This document shows, piece after piece, positions 44,445 through 53,085 of a stretch of DNA of 64,000 nt; the first letter of the stretch is position 1; each line of letters opens with the position of its first letter. The position numbers were made by a program, and so were the translations under genes. A model generated the notes under the pieces. It searched no databases, was not told the DNA's origin, and saw nothing but the letters and a program-made list of their open reading frames with translations. This DNA is from Acidianus ambivalens (GTDB lineage Archaea; Thermoproteota; Thermoprotei_A; Sulfolobales; Sulfolobaceae): NCBI RefSeq assembly GCF_009729015.1, contig NZ_CP045482.1, forward strand, positions 1,422,001 to 1,486,000. The letters are read 5' to 3'.

Positions 44445-45851
44445 ATGAAAGGTGTTTCAAAATCAATAATAGCTCTAATCATAGTTATAATAGTTATAAT
44501 AGCAGCAGTAGGAGTTTATTATGTCACATTACATAAGTCAACTACGACTCCAAGCATATCTACAACTCCTCCAGTAACCTTGACCGTAGTTACATTTTCT
44601 GGAGAATCTGCTAAATTTATCCAATGTGCAGGTAATTTGTTCTCAGAAGAACATCCTGGAGTTACAGTAAAGGTAATTTGTTATCCGTTTAGTGAATACA
44701 TTGATCAAGAAATAACTGCCTTATCAGCTCATTCTACTCAATATGATATAATAGGTTTTACTTCAACTTCTGCACAGAAAGTAACTCCTTACTTAATTTG
44801 CCTTAATGAATCAATGTTCAATATGAGCGATATAATAATGCCGCAAGAAGATTTTGGTGGTATAATATATAATTCAACAACAGGAAAAACTGAAATGATA
44901 GGTATTGCTTATGAAACTGCAGTTTATTTAACTGCATATAAGGAATGTATCTTCTGTAATGCTACTTTAGCTGAAGAATTTTATAATGAATATCACATGA
45001 ACTTTAGCCCAACTACTTGGGAGAATTGGACTGTAGTACTCGACGTGGATAATTTCTTAACATCTCACGGGATAACAAAGTATGGCTTCCTAATTGACGA
45101 CCACGTCAAGCATGGAATAATTGATGCATATCCCGCAGTTTTTGGATGGTATTATGAAAGATGCCCCGAGTTAACACAAGGAAAGATTGGTGGACTCCCT
45201 GGATATAATATAATGTTCGAGAGTTACATCTTACCAGGTTTCTCATATCCATTACCTTCATTTAATTCAACGGCAGGAATAGAAGCTTTAGAAACATATT
45301 ACGATCTCGTATCTTATGAACCATCTCCATCTTCAATACAAATATGTTATGGAAACTTTGCAAAATTCTATCCTGATGCTGCGGGAGCTTTCATATTTAC
45401 TTCACAACTAACTTGCTTAAACACTACTGAAAGGGAGCACACATATCTAGCACCGTTACCCGGAGATTACGCTGAGACTGGAACTGATTTCTTAGGAGTT
45501 AGCAAATATTCTTTACATAAGCAATTAGCCGAGGAATTCCTAGCTTTCCTAGTTTCTCCTCAAGTTCAAAAACTGGCTTTCTTAAAGTTTGGTAAATTCC
45601 CAATATCTAAGGAGGCATTCCAAGAGTTAATGAGCAACGCATCCTTACCAACGTATGAAAGAGAATGGTTAACTCAAGTGTACAGAGCAGCAGAAGAAGC
45701 GTGGGCAAATCCACCAAACATACCTCCAACGTACCCTGAGTTAATTCCAAGCTTTAATAACGAAGTATACTGCTACCTAACTGGAAAGATTTCAGCACAA
45801 GAAGCGTTAAATATTGCGGCTCAAGATTGGATTAAAGCAGTAAGCGGGTAA
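44445..45851 (+). CDS. ABC transporter substrate-binding protein (family 1), membrane-anchored
   Basis: The 468-residue binding protein has an N-terminal signal-anchor span (SIIALIIVIIVIIAAVGVYY), a short Thr/Ser/Pro stalk (TTTPSISTTPPVTL) and then a two-lobed family-1 fold (TVVTFSGESAKFIQCAGNLF.., ..ISKEAFQELMSNASL..). This is the Sulfolobus layout for N-terminally anchored (pilin-signal-like) sugar-binding proteins. Nine Cys and many N-x-S/T sites mark the exterior part. It starts the operon with an ATPase (4-base gap) and a fused permease. The natural ligand is probably a sugar or glycerol-type solute, from the family only. Confidence 0.82.
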   Translation: MKGVSKSIIALIIVIIVIIAAVGVYYVTLHKSTTTPSISTTPPVTLTVVTFSGESAKFIQCAGNLFSEEHPGVTVKVICYPFSEYIDQEITALSAHSTQYDIIGFTSTSAQKVTPYLICLNESMFNMSDIIMPQEDFGGIIYNSTTGKTEMIGIAYETAVYLTAYKECIFCNATLAEEFYNEYHMNFSPTTWENWTVVLDVDNFLTSHGITKYGFLIDDHVKHGIIDAYPAVFGWYYERCPELTQGKIGGLPGYNIMFESYILPGFSYPLPSFNSTAGIEALETYYDLVSYEPSPSSIQICYGNFAKFYPDAAGAFIFTSQLTCLNTTEREHTYLAPLPGDYAETGTDFLGVSKYSLHKQLAEEFLAFLVSPQVQKLAFLKFGKFPISKEAFQELMSNASLPTYEREWLTQVYRAAEEAWANPPNIPPTYPELIPSFNNEVYCYLTGKISAQEALNIAAQDWIKAVSG

Positions 45852-45855
45852 AGTC

Positions 45856-46785
45856 ATGAGCGTGGAACTTAAGGATGTAAGCAAGAAGTTCGGAAAGCTC
45901 TACGCCTTAAGTAAAATTAGCCTAAAGGTTGAAAAGGGAGAGTTTTTTGTAATTTTAGGCCCTTCTGGCTCTGGAAAGACCACGCTTTTAAGGTCTATTG
46001 CAGGTTTAGAAAAAATAGATGAAGGGAAAATTCTCATTGACGGGAGAGACGTAACTTCTTTGCCTCCTGGTAAGAGAGAAATATCGATGGTTTTTCAAAA
46101 CTTTGCTCTCTACCCTAACAAAACTGTCTACGAAAATTTATCAATGCCAATAGAGAATTTAAAGGAAGATGAGAGGGAAAAGATAATAGAAGAAGTTTCA
46201 AAGAGGTTAGGCATTTCTCAACTGCTAGATAGATATCCTTCACAATTATCTGGGGGACAACAACAAAGAGTGGGTTTAGCTAGGGCACTTGTAAAGAGGT
46301 CAAAAGTATTCTTAATGGACGAACCTTTATCAAATTTAGACGCTCCGCAGAGGATTTCTGCTAGAAAGTTAATCAAGGAAATACAATTAGAAAATTCAAT
46401 AACAACGCTTTACGTAACTCACGACCAAACAGAGGCAATGGCTTTGGCTGATAGAATAGCAATAATAGATCAAGGTAAAATCATACAAGTTGGGTCTCCA
46501 GAGGAAATTTATGAAAATCCCGTAAACGAATTTGTTGCCTCATTCTTTGGAAATCCTCCAATGAGTATTATACATGACGGAAAAGGAAAATTGGGAATAA
46601 GGGCTGAAGACGTAAAAATTGGTGAAGGAAACTATAAGGGTATAGTTAAGGACGTTGAATTTTGGGGAGATAGATATTTAATTTATATTTCCTTTAATAA
46701 TGAAGAAATAAAGGCTTTTTCTAGTAAAAGATTGAAAATTGGCGAAGAAATAAATTTTGATTTCAAATATAAGGTGATACCTTGA
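45856..46785 (+). CDS. Carbohydrate-type ABC transporter ATPase (MalK/UgpC-like)
   Basis: The 309-residue ATPase has Walker A GPSGSGKTTLLRSIAG, Q-loop VFQNFALYPNKT, signature SQLSGGQQQRVGLARAL, Walker B FLMDEPLSNLDAP and switch YVTHDQTEAMALAD. A short TOBE domain follows (LGIRAEDVKIGEGNYKGIVK). It is shorter at the C-terminus than bacterial MalK (about 370), so the regulatory domain is reduced. It lies four bases after the binding protein and overlaps the permease start by four bases. Confidence 0.9.
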   Translation: MSVELKDVSKKFGKLYALSKISLKVEKGEFFVILGPSGSGKTTLLRSIAGLEKIDEGKILIDGRDVTSLPPGKREISMVFQNFALYPNKTVYENLSMPIENLKEDEREKIIEEVSKRLGISQLLDRYPSQLSGGQQQRVGLARALVKRSKVFLMDEPLSNLDAPQRISARKLIKEIQLENSITTLYVTHDQTEAMALADRIAIIDQGKIIQVGSPEEIYENPVNEFVASFFGNPPMSIIHDGKGKLGIRAEDVKIGEGNYKGIVKDVEFWGDRYLIYISFNNEEIKAFSSKRLKIGEEINFDFKYKVIP

Positions 46786-48428
46786 AGTACTCTATTCCTT
46801 ATTTAGGTTATATATTAGGATTTGGAATAATTCCCTTTGCGTTAACATTCGCATTTGTAGGCCTAAATGTCAAGACAGCTTTTCAAGGCATAAATTTAGT
46901 TCCTCTCAATGTAATAGTGTATAATACGTTCTTTTTCTCCTTCTTTACCGCATTATTTTCATCTATTATAGGCACATTCCTGGCTGTGGGAATAGATATA
47001 ATAAGTAAAGGAAAAAGAGCATTAAGCTTACTTATAATGTTACCTTACACAATTCCTTTTACTTCTTCGGCCTTAATATGGACTATAAGCTTATACGGCG
47101 GTTACGGATGGTTTACTTATTTCCTTGGTTTAAAATTTGATCCTCTTTACATGAAGTGCACTGCATTATATGCAGTAACTTTAGTAAGTATATGGTCTTC
47201 AATTCCGATGCCTTTTCTGATAATGCTGTCAGCCCTTAGGTCTATTCCTTCTTATGTTAAGGAAGCTGCTGAAATAGATAACCTAAGCTTATCGGAATAC
47301 TACTTTAGAGTAGCTTTGCCTATGGTAGGAAAGGCGTTCTGGTTATCTTTCCTTTTAGAGTTTATATTAGCCCTAGGTAACTTTGATTTACCTTACGTAT
47401 TAACCTCTGGAGGACCGGGTTATGCAACTACTACTTTACCTTTATTAGTTTACGAGGAAATGTTCTCATACGATAACTTCTCTGGAGGTTCCTTAGCTGC
47501 TGCAATTTTAAGTATAATTGCAACAATTCCTTCAATAGCCCTTCTCTTCTTATTAAGGAGTAAAAGGACAGGGTGGGTTTCATTAAAGATAAGAATGCCT
47601 AACAAAGTTTTTAAAGGGATAATCTTCGCCTTTCTTGCTTTAATGTTATTTTTCCTAGATTTTCCAGTTTATTGGATGTTTTTAGTTGCATTTAGAAATT
47701 CCTCCTTAGACTTTCATTATCCGCCAATATTAATTCCAAAATGCTTGACGCCATCTTATTTCTCTTCTGCCTTAATTCAAGCAGTACCTTATTTAATATC
47801 AAGCGCAGTAGTAGCAATAACTGCGTCAATTTTTACAATATTTATAGCTTTACCATCAGCTTATGAAGTGTCAAAAGGAAAGCTAAAGTTCATTTTGCCG
47901 TTATCGATTTACCTTTATTCTTTACCTTCTACATCTTTTGTAATCCCGCTTTATGATTTCTTTTCCTCAGAAGGACTTCTTAATACTTGGTGGGCTTTAA
48001 TACTCTCAACTCCAATATTTACTGCAACCTTTGCAGTATGGCTATTTTTCAACTTCTTCTTAAGTTTTCCAAAAAGTTATGAAGATGTTGCAGAAGTATT
48101 TTCAATAAGGAGAAAGATGACCAGAATAATAATGCCTTTGTCAAGGCCTGCCCTCTTCTCCGTATTTCTACTATCTTTCATATTCAATTGGCATCTGCTA
48201 TTTTATCCATTAATATTCACCTCAACGCCCTACAATTACTCATTCCCACCACAAGGTGCACAAACAATAACAATATTTGCATTACTAGCTATAGGAGATG
48301 AAAGTATAAACTGGGGCCTATTAGCTTCTTCAGCGTTAGTCGCAGCATTACCAGTAATGGTAGTAACACTATTTGCCATAGACAGAATATTAAAAGGTAG
48401 TTACTCTGGAGGATTAAAGTTTATATAA
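46782..48428 (+). CDS. Fused ABC permease with two transmembrane domains in one chain
   Basis: The 548-residue protein carries two binding-protein-dependent permease domains in tandem. The first (residues ~1-265) has PFTSSALIWTISLYGGYGWF and a clear ATPase-contact (EAA) loop, VKEAAEIDNLSLSEYYFRVA. The second (~275-548) begins KGIIFAFLALMLFFLDFPVY, and its contact loop is YEDVAEVFSIRRKMTRIIMP, where the second half departs from the usual EAA wording. Most family-1 importers use two separate permease genes (MalF, MalG); here they are fused, giving about 12 spans. Its 3' end overlaps the convergent polyproline gene by 15 bases. Confidence 0.85.
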   Translation: MKYSIPYLGYILGFGIIPFALTFAFVGLNVKTAFQGINLVPLNVIVYNTFFFSFFTALFSSIIGTFLAVGIDIISKGKRALSLLIMLPYTIPFTSSALIWTISLYGGYGWFTYFLGLKFDPLYMKCTALYAVTLVSIWSSIPMPFLIMLSALRSIPSYVKEAAEIDNLSLSEYYFRVALPMVGKAFWLSFLLEFILALGNFDLPYVLTSGGPGYATTTLPLLVYEEMFSYDNFSGGSLAAAILSIIATIPSIALLFLLRSKRTGWVSLKIRMPNKVFKGIIFAFLALMLFFLDFPVYWMFLVAFRNSSLDFHYPPILIPKCLTPSYFSSALIQAVPYLISSAVVAITASIFTIFIALPSAYEVSKGKLKFILPLSIYLYSLPSTSFVIPLYDFFSSEGLLNTWWALILSTPIFTATFAVWLFFNFFLSFPKSYEDVAEVFSIRRKMTRIIMPLSRPALFSVFLLSFIFNWHLLFYPLIFTSTPYNYSFPPQGAQTITIFALLAIGDESINWGLLASSALVAALPVMVVTLFAIDRILKGSYSGGLKFI

Positions 48429-49130
48429 AGAAGAGATGATTTGTGCCACTTTTAATGGACATAGATTAGGATATTCTACAACGTAACAGTATGGAGATGC
48501 TGGCGGAGGAGGCGGTGGTGGACCAGGAGGTGGAGGGGGTGGCGGAGGTTGAGCAGGACTGAGAGTAATATTAATTGACCAGAAGTACACGTAGTTTGCT
48601 TCACCTTCTTGTACTATAAACATTAGTAAAATATTTGCCCATGCAGTAGGGGGAGGAGGTTCATAAAAAGTCCAACATACATTAACAGAGTAATAATTGC
48701 ATTGCGTAACGAAATAAAATGTCTTATTTAATGGCTTTGCCTTAGTAACTAGACATGCTTTATAAGTGTTTGCAAGTGAAGTAAACGTTAAAGAAATACA
48801 ACAATAAGAAAGTTTTGGACCATTCTTCGATATATTATATATTATAGGAATTAGAAATACCTTAGATGACTTTGGTAAACAGATTGTACTAACGTTTTGG
48901 GAGTGCGGTGGAGGTGGTGGGTTATATTCGCAAATTTTTATAGAAACGTTATTGCCAGAATTCACAGAGGAACGAACATTTGCATTAGGTAGATGGTAAG
49001 TGTAAATTTTAATTATCTTGATAGTGTAAAATTGACTTTCACCGTGATAGTAATACAAAACATCGGAGTAAAAGATACCTGGCATTAAAAGGAGAATTAG
49101 TAATGCCAGTAATGCCGCTTTACTCTTCAT
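48414..49130 (-). CDS. Secreted polyproline, Cys-rich protein
   Basis: The 238-residue protein has a signal peptide (MKSKAALLALLILLLMPGIF) and exterior strands with N-glycosylation sites and about nine Cys (..IKICEYNPPPPPHS.., ..LSYCCISLTF.., ..VTQCNYYSVNVCWTF..). Near the end is a proline run, QPPPPPPPPGPPPPPPPAS, followed by PYCYVVEYPNLCPLKVAQII. The proline run is encoded at about 48497-48545. I see no membrane anchor. Function unknown; the polyproline rod could be a spacer. It converges on the sugar-type ABC operon, and with that operon shares high exterior Cys. Confidence 0.6.
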   Translation of the reverse strand: MKSKAALLALLILLLMPGIFYSDVLYYYHGESQFYTIKIIKIYTYHLPNANVRSSVNSGNNVSIKICEYNPPPPPHSQNVSTICLPKSSKVFLIPIIYNISKNGPKLSYCCISLTFTSLANTYKACLVTKAKPLNKTFYFVTQCNYYSVNVCWTFYEPPPPTAWANILLMFIVQEGEANYVYFWSINITLSPAQPPPPPPPPGPPPPPPPASPYCYVVEYPNLCPLKVAQIISSLYKL

Positions 49131-49199
49131 TAAGCTTCCCTTAATAGATATTTAAACCCATTCTATAAATTATTTTACCACCTCGTTTAGTCTAGTTTT

Positions 49200-49994
49200 A
49201 TGATAGAGAAAATAACCGTCAAGTCCTTCTTGAAAAAGAAGGAAAGAAAAGAAAAAATAACAATGTTAACAGCTTATGATTACCCTACTGCAAAGATAAT
49301 TTCCCTCACTGAGCTAGACGGCATCTTGGTAGGGGACTCCTTGGCAATGGTAGTCCTTGGACTGGAAAATACGCTTAAGGTAGGTATGAAAGAAATGTTA
49401 CATCATTTAGACGCTGTAGTTAGGGCTAAGCCTAGGCAATTAATAGTTGCAGATATGCCTTTCCTATCTTACGAAACAGGAGATGCAGTAAAAAATGCTG
49501 GGTTATTTGCAAAGCACGGTGCAGATGCAGTAAAACTTGAAGGCGGGGAAGAGTTTTCAGACGTAGTAAAGAAAATTGTGAGAGCTGGAATTCCAGTCAT
49601 GGGCCACATAGGATTAACTCCTCAAAGGTTCTTGAGGTTAGGAGGATATAGGACAATAGGAAAGACTGAAAGTGAAGAAGAACAACTTTTAAGAGACGCA
49701 AAGGCTTTAGAAGAAGCAGGCGTTTTCTCAGTAGTTATAGAGAACGTATATTCATCAATTGCAAAGAGAATAACAGAGAGCTTATCGATACCAACTATAT
49801 GCATAGGTGCAGGACCTTACTGTGATGGGCAAATTCTAGTTATTCACGACTTGTTAGGGTTGTCTGACTTTAAGCCCTACTTTGCTAAGGCTTACGTTGA
49901 TTTAAAGGAAATAATAAGTAAAGCTATCTCAGAGTATGTAAGAGAAGTGAAAGAAGGAAAATTCCCATCGAAAGAGTATTATAAAGAGAAGTGA
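49200..49994 (+). CDS. panB: 3-methyl-2-oxobutanoate hydroxymethyltransferase (ketopantoate formation)
   Basis: The 264-residue TIM-barrel enzyme is recognisable by [35 protein letters not shown] (metal/substrate loop), [35 protein letters not shown], and [20 protein letters not shown]. PanB transfers a methylene group from 5,10-methylene-tetrahydropterin to 2-oxoisovalerate, giving ketopantoate for coenzyme A. Length fits the family. It stands alone here; other CoA genes are not in the window. ATG 49200 follows a TATA-like CTATAAATT about 35 bases upstream. Confidence 0.92.
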   Translation: MIEKITVKSFLKKKERKEKITMLTAYDYPTAKIISLTELDGILVGDSLAMVVLGLENTLKVGMKEMLHHLDAVVRAKPRQLIVADMPFLSYETGDAVKNAGLFAKHGADAVKLEGGEEFSDVVKKIVRAGIPVMGHIGLTPQRFLRLGGYRTIGKTESEEEQLLRDAKALEEAGVFSVVIENVYSSIAKRITESLSIPTICIGAGPYCDGQILVIHDLLGLSDFKPYFAKAYVDLKEIISKAISEYVREVKEGKFPSKEYYKEK

Positions 49995-50300
49995 GTTAAT
50001 ATTTAGAAAGACAATAATATACTCAAGTTATTAAAAATAAGCTAAAAGTATCCCAAAGATCGGAATAATTAGGTTAAATTAATCGGTTCAGCTGCGTTTT
50101 TGCTATACCATACTACATACAACGATAATGGTGCTAGGGGTTATTCGAAAAGAGCTAGGGCAATAAGCTGTACTTGATAAAGGAGATGCTAAAGTTAATA
50201 AAAATAAGGAGTAAGGTTAAGAAAGATAAAAGGACAACAATAAGTAGGAGGAAAACAACATATGGAATTATTTATATCTTGAGACATAAGAACTAAATTT
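49995..50300. other. Intergenic gap between panB and a PaREP1 gene
   Basis: I see no complete gene. A short frame around 50088-50180 gives a few plausible residues (GSAAFLLYHTTYNDNGARGY) and a stop. This may be a trace of a decayed gene, but it is too short to assign. Confidence 0.4.
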
Positions 50301-50783
50301 ATGGAAGAATTGCCTAAACCTTGGTTTAATATGCAAGATTATAAAAAAGTAAGATTACTAGAGGCAAAATATGAAGCAGAAATTGCAAGGAGGTTTCTTG
50401 AAGAAGGGCTTTTACGTAATGCAGCAGGAAAAGTTTACCAAGCTTGGAAGGCACTAGTTGCGGCATTTGCAACTGATTATAGAGATAAGCTAATGCAAAA
50501 ATTCAAAGGTGAGGTTAAAATAAGAGGCAATAAGAAAGTGCAAAAAGTGGATTGGATTATTGCGATAATGCCTAGTAGTCTTATAAAAGCTGTAGCACAA
50601 ACAATAGGTGGAGATATTGACACTTACACAAACATAGCTTTACTTCTTCATCAATACCAATACAACGGTCCCGATTCTCAAGCAATATTAAGTCAGTATA
50701 TTAATGATGAATCTGCCAAAGAAGATATTCTAAAACTGCTAAGCGTAATAGATAATATACTGAGTAAGGTATTAAATCAATGA
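50301..50783 (+). CDS. PaREP1 family (HEPN-like helical) protein
   Basis: The 160-residue protein is a paralogue of 1713-2192: EELPKPWFNMQDYKKVRLLE, EIARRFLEEGLLRNAAGKVY, VDWIIAIMPSSLIKAVAQT. The layout of helices is the same, with G-K-V-Y-Q-A-W-K in helix 2. The end (HQYQYNGPDSQAILSQYIND) matches FQHNGLDKDSEISRYPNEE in the first copy. Role unknown. Downstream are the miniature insertion elements. No partner gene. Confidence 0.6.
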   Translation: MEELPKPWFNMQDYKKVRLLEAKYEAEIARRFLEEGLLRNAAGKVYQAWKALVAAFATDYRDKLMQKFKGEVKIRGNKKVQKVDWIIAIMPSSLIKAVAQTIGGDIDTYTNIALLLHQYQYNGPDSQAILSQYINDESAKEDILKLLSVIDNILSKVLNQ

Positions 50784-50865
50784 TTCATGAGAATTCCTAG
50801 TTTTCTAATTTATTATCGCAACAAAATACAATTCATGTATCCTATAAATTGCTTGCTTTTATCCT

Positions 50866-51205
50866 CTAAGCACTGACTTCCTCCCCGCCCTGGAAGGGCG
50901 AGGGTTCCCCTCCAGAGGGTTCATCGTTCCCACCATCGATTCGGGATTACATCTCTCATTTGGTGGGCAGTCGAGTGGCTCAGAGAACCACTCCCATTTG
51001 GGTAGGGGACTTTCATTGCTGAGCTCTAGTCCCTTGAAGGAAAAGGAAGATGATGGTTGCTCCTCCCTCAGTCCCATTAAGCCCTCAATCGAGCTGGGGA
51101 GGAGCGTCATTAGCGTCACTAAAAGATTTTTGAAAAAAGAAATATTTAAATATAAGGGGGCTATCCATCCCCGCCTCAGAGAGGCGAGGCTTTCCGCCCC
51201 CTTAA
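50866..51205 (-). mobile_element. Miniature TnpB-derived element with both end hairpins
   Basis: Read on the minus strand, the left side is a stem GGGGGC..GCCCCC enclosing GCCTCGCC..GGCGGGG (about 51140-51205). Next comes the codon-like 3' part of a TnpB gene (51119-50859) with tail ELSNESPLPKWEWFSEPLDC then PPNERCNPESMVGTMNPLEG and NPRPSRAGRKSV. Then the right-end hairpin CTCGCCCTTCCAGGGCGGGG (about 50878-50897). RuvC motifs are absent. So the two ends and the 3' part that normally encodes the guide RNA are kept, and the nuclease is deleted. A second copy lies at 52330. It could be moved in trans by a TnpA; none is visible here. Confidence 0.65.
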
Positions 51206-51276
51206 CCCCTAACTATGTAAGAACCATAGCAATAAACTCATAGTGACCTTTTGGTTCAAAGTTGATCGAATTTAGC

Positions 51277-51480
51277 CATTGATAACAGTTTCCGATAAAC
51301 CGTGAAATTTATATGCTTTAATGGTGGTGACAAATACAGTCACACCAGATGTGGATGGTTTTTCCCGAAAGGTGTGACGGTGTGCGGGTTTACCCGTGAC
51401 TCTGTCGAAGCCCAAGGGCTAAGGATTGATATTAAATATTATGAAGCCCGAACCCCCACTTCACTAGTTACTCATGAACT
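51277..51480 (+). mobile_element. Miniature IS607-derived element
   Basis: The left side (GATAACAGTTTCCGATAAAC then CGTGAAATTTATATGC) is the left end of the IS607 copy at 54264. The right side (CCAGATGTGGATGG, CCCGAAAGG, GTGCGGGTTT, CCCGTGACTCTG, GAAGCCCAAGGGCT and finally ATGAAGCCCGAACCCCC) follows the 3' part of its tnpB, ending with the same right end as near 56180. Nearly all of tnpA and tnpB is deleted, leaving about 200 bases, with hairpins such as GCGGG..CCCG. The frame at 51302 is therefore not a gene. Confidence 0.65.
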
Positions 51481-51559
51481 TAAATTTGAAGATCCTCAGC
51501 CAGTAGTTATTACTTTTTTGATAGTAATTCTTTAAACACTGAAGGAGAATAAGGCGGTA

Positions 51560-51931
51560 ATGGATAAATTCTTAGAGTTCCTAGAGGCCTCAATTGAGGA
51601 ATTTAATAAGGGAAGATACAGGGTTTCATGCCTATTATGCCAAGTGTCTGCAGAGCTCCTAATTAGGTCGATATTTAATGAGCGAGGACTTAAACAGCCA
51701 ATAGTACCTTCCCACGATATTAGGACGTTATTAGGAAGACTTAATGACGAGAGCCTTTACGATTTCATAAAAGAAAATAGGAAGGAACTTGACGTTGTAA
51801 GTAATTGTAGAAAAAATTCTCAGTATGGAGAAGTAAAGAAAGAGGAAGCCGAGGAATGCATAAAAATGGTTAAGCTTCTCCTTAAAGAGTTTAAAAATAA
51901 TGATCTACTTAGGAAAAATTATACAATTTAG
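51560..51931 (+). CDS. HEPN-domain protein without MNT partner
   Basis: The 123-residue helical protein reads MDKFLEFLEASIEEFNKGRY, then RVSCLLCQVSAELLIRSIFN, SHDIRTLLGRL, ENRKELDVVSNCRKNSQYGEVKKEEAEECI. Layout is that of the HEPN proteins at 5548 and 61097 (helix 2 with V-S-A-E-L; HDIRTLL; S-Q-Y-G where others have S-R-Y). The Arg of S-R-Y is replaced by Gln. No MNT gene follows; the next item is the ATPase fragment at 52163 after 230 AT-rich bases. Solo HEPN genes can be active RNases or decayed remains. Confidence 0.65.
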   Translation: MDKFLEFLEASIEEFNKGRYRVSCLLCQVSAELLIRSIFNERGLKQPIVPSHDIRTLLGRLNDESLYDFIKENRKELDVVSNCRKNSQYGEVKKEEAEECIKMVKLLLKEFKNNDLLRKNYTI

Positions 51932-52162
51932 AATGAAATTATTATTCTTTAATCTAATACATTCTCCTAAAAATGAGTATAACTTGCAAACTTGAGAATA
52001 TTATAATAGTGTATAAAAATAAAATTATTTGAAATATCTCATAATACTAGCATAAATATTATAAAAATAATTGATTTTTAATAAAAGCCATTGTAAAAGC
52101 TACTAATCATTAACTCCTATGTAAAAACCTTAAAGTTAAGATTCACATATTATAAGTAAGTT

Positions 52163-52372
52163 ATGAAGCTAATTGCAAGAAATTTAGGCCCTATTCATTA
52201 CGCTGACTTGGACTTTAACGATAAGGTAATTATAATAGGCCCGAATTCTTCTGGAAAGACATTTCTCTCAACTGCATTTTATATCCTTTACGGCCCCATT
52301 AACGTTTTGCCATTTATCCCTAAGAAGCTGACTCCTCCACGCCTTACAGAGGCGAGGGTTCCTCTGTGAGCG
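52163..52372 (+). pseudogene. AAA-type ATPase N-terminal fragment cut by a miniature element
   Basis: ATG 52163 begins MKLIARNLGPIHYADLDFND followed by KVIIIGPNSSGKTFLSTAFY: a RecF/SMC-type N-terminus with Walker A G-P-N-S-S-G-K-T. After PFIPKKLTPP the sequence becomes the right end of the miniature element starting about 52330, and the frame ends at 52369. A reading frame on the far side (52613-52894) may be a remaining piece of the same gene, but most of the ATPase (Walker B, signature) is gone. Confidence 0.65.
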
Positions 52373-52612
52373 GTTCATCATTCCCACCATCGATTCGGAT
52401 CTCATTTAGCAGTCAGGGTAGCCAGAGAGCCCCAGAGAGATCATTGCTGAGCTCTAGTCCCTTAAGAGATACTGGTTGCTCCTCCCTCAGTCCCATTCAG
52501 CAAGGAGCGTCGTTAGCGTCACTAAAAGATCTTTGAAAAAGAAAGATTAAACTTTTTTATAAGGGGGCTATCCATCTGGCGATGCTTCCCGCCCCCTTAA
52601 CCCCCACTTTTT
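52330..52612 (-). mobile_element. Miniature TnpB-derived element, second copy, inserted in an ATPase gene
   Basis: On the minus strand it repeats the 50866-51205 element in the same order but is shorter: GGGGGC..GCCCCC stem with a degenerate inner hairpin (about 52562-52598), GTGACGCTAACGACGCTCC, GGGACTGAGGGAGGAGCAAC, GGGACTAGAGCTCAGCAATGA, AATCGATGGTGGGAATGATG and the right-end hairpin CCTCGCCTCTGTAAGGCGTG. The coding frame of the TnpB tail is no longer intact, while the structured parts are conserved. That pattern favours selection on, or mobilisation through, DNA/RNA structure. Confidence 0.65.
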
Positions 52613-52894
52613 GTAAGACCAATAACAAAGCCTATAATTGAAATAAAGGAAAGCAAAAATGAACATAAAATGATTGAAGCAATTAGCAATGTGAAGAAAA
52701 CTCTGGAAACAATTAAAGTTAATGTTGGACACGTAATACTGCTTTTCCACACTACCAACGAACTACAACAGTTCAGTCTAATGAAGAGAAATCTAGAATT
52801 GAAATACAAGGTAAATATCCGTCTAGTATCGTTAGATGATAACGTACCTAGTGAATTAAATGAAATTGTAGAATTAGCTAAACCTTTAGACTAA
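52613..52894 (+). pseudogene. ORF fragment beyond the miniature element
   Basis: The frame is open from the element's edge to TAA 52892-52894 and gives ..PITKPIIEIKESKNEHKMIE, AISNVKKTLETIKVNVGHVI, LLFHTTNELQQFSLMKRNLE, .., SELNEIVELAKPLD. ATG 52670 is the first start, but the frame has no start before the transposon edge. I do not recognise the family. It may be the 3' part of the interrupted ATPase gene or of a neighbour whose 5' end was lost. Confidence 0.45.
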
Positions 52895-53056
52895 TAATTT
52901 GCTACATGAAAGTTATAAATCGTGATCTTATTAAAGTGTCATATCCCTTACGAATCGTTTAAACTTCCTTTTTCTGAAAAAATCGAGCAAAGCTTAAGAG
53001 AAATTATTTTCCTCTAGCTTATCGTTAGTCTCATTTTCATGAAACAAAAGAAAAAG

Positions 53057-53064
53057 TTTAAAAT
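53057..53064 (+). promoter_or_regulatory. TATA box of the MFS gene at 53086
   Basis: TTTAAAAT centred 26 bases before ATG 53086, the standard leaderless spacing. Confidence 0.55.
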
Positions 53065-53085
53065 GTATAAGCAGTAAAAACACAC

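Noticed and set aside
50088..50180. Short open stretch upstream of the second PaREP1 gene
   Set aside because: It is too short, without start signal or recognisable domain; at most a trace of a decayed gene.
51160..51215. tRNA-like or rho-independent-terminator-like GC-rich stems
   Set aside because: No tRNA cloverleaf or TPsiC arm can be drawn; the stems are explained as the left end of the TnpB-derived element.
51302..51535. 77-residue plus-strand ORF
   Set aside because: It reads through the miniature IS607 element from its left end across two deletion joints. The similarity is to DNA of the element, not to one protein frame.
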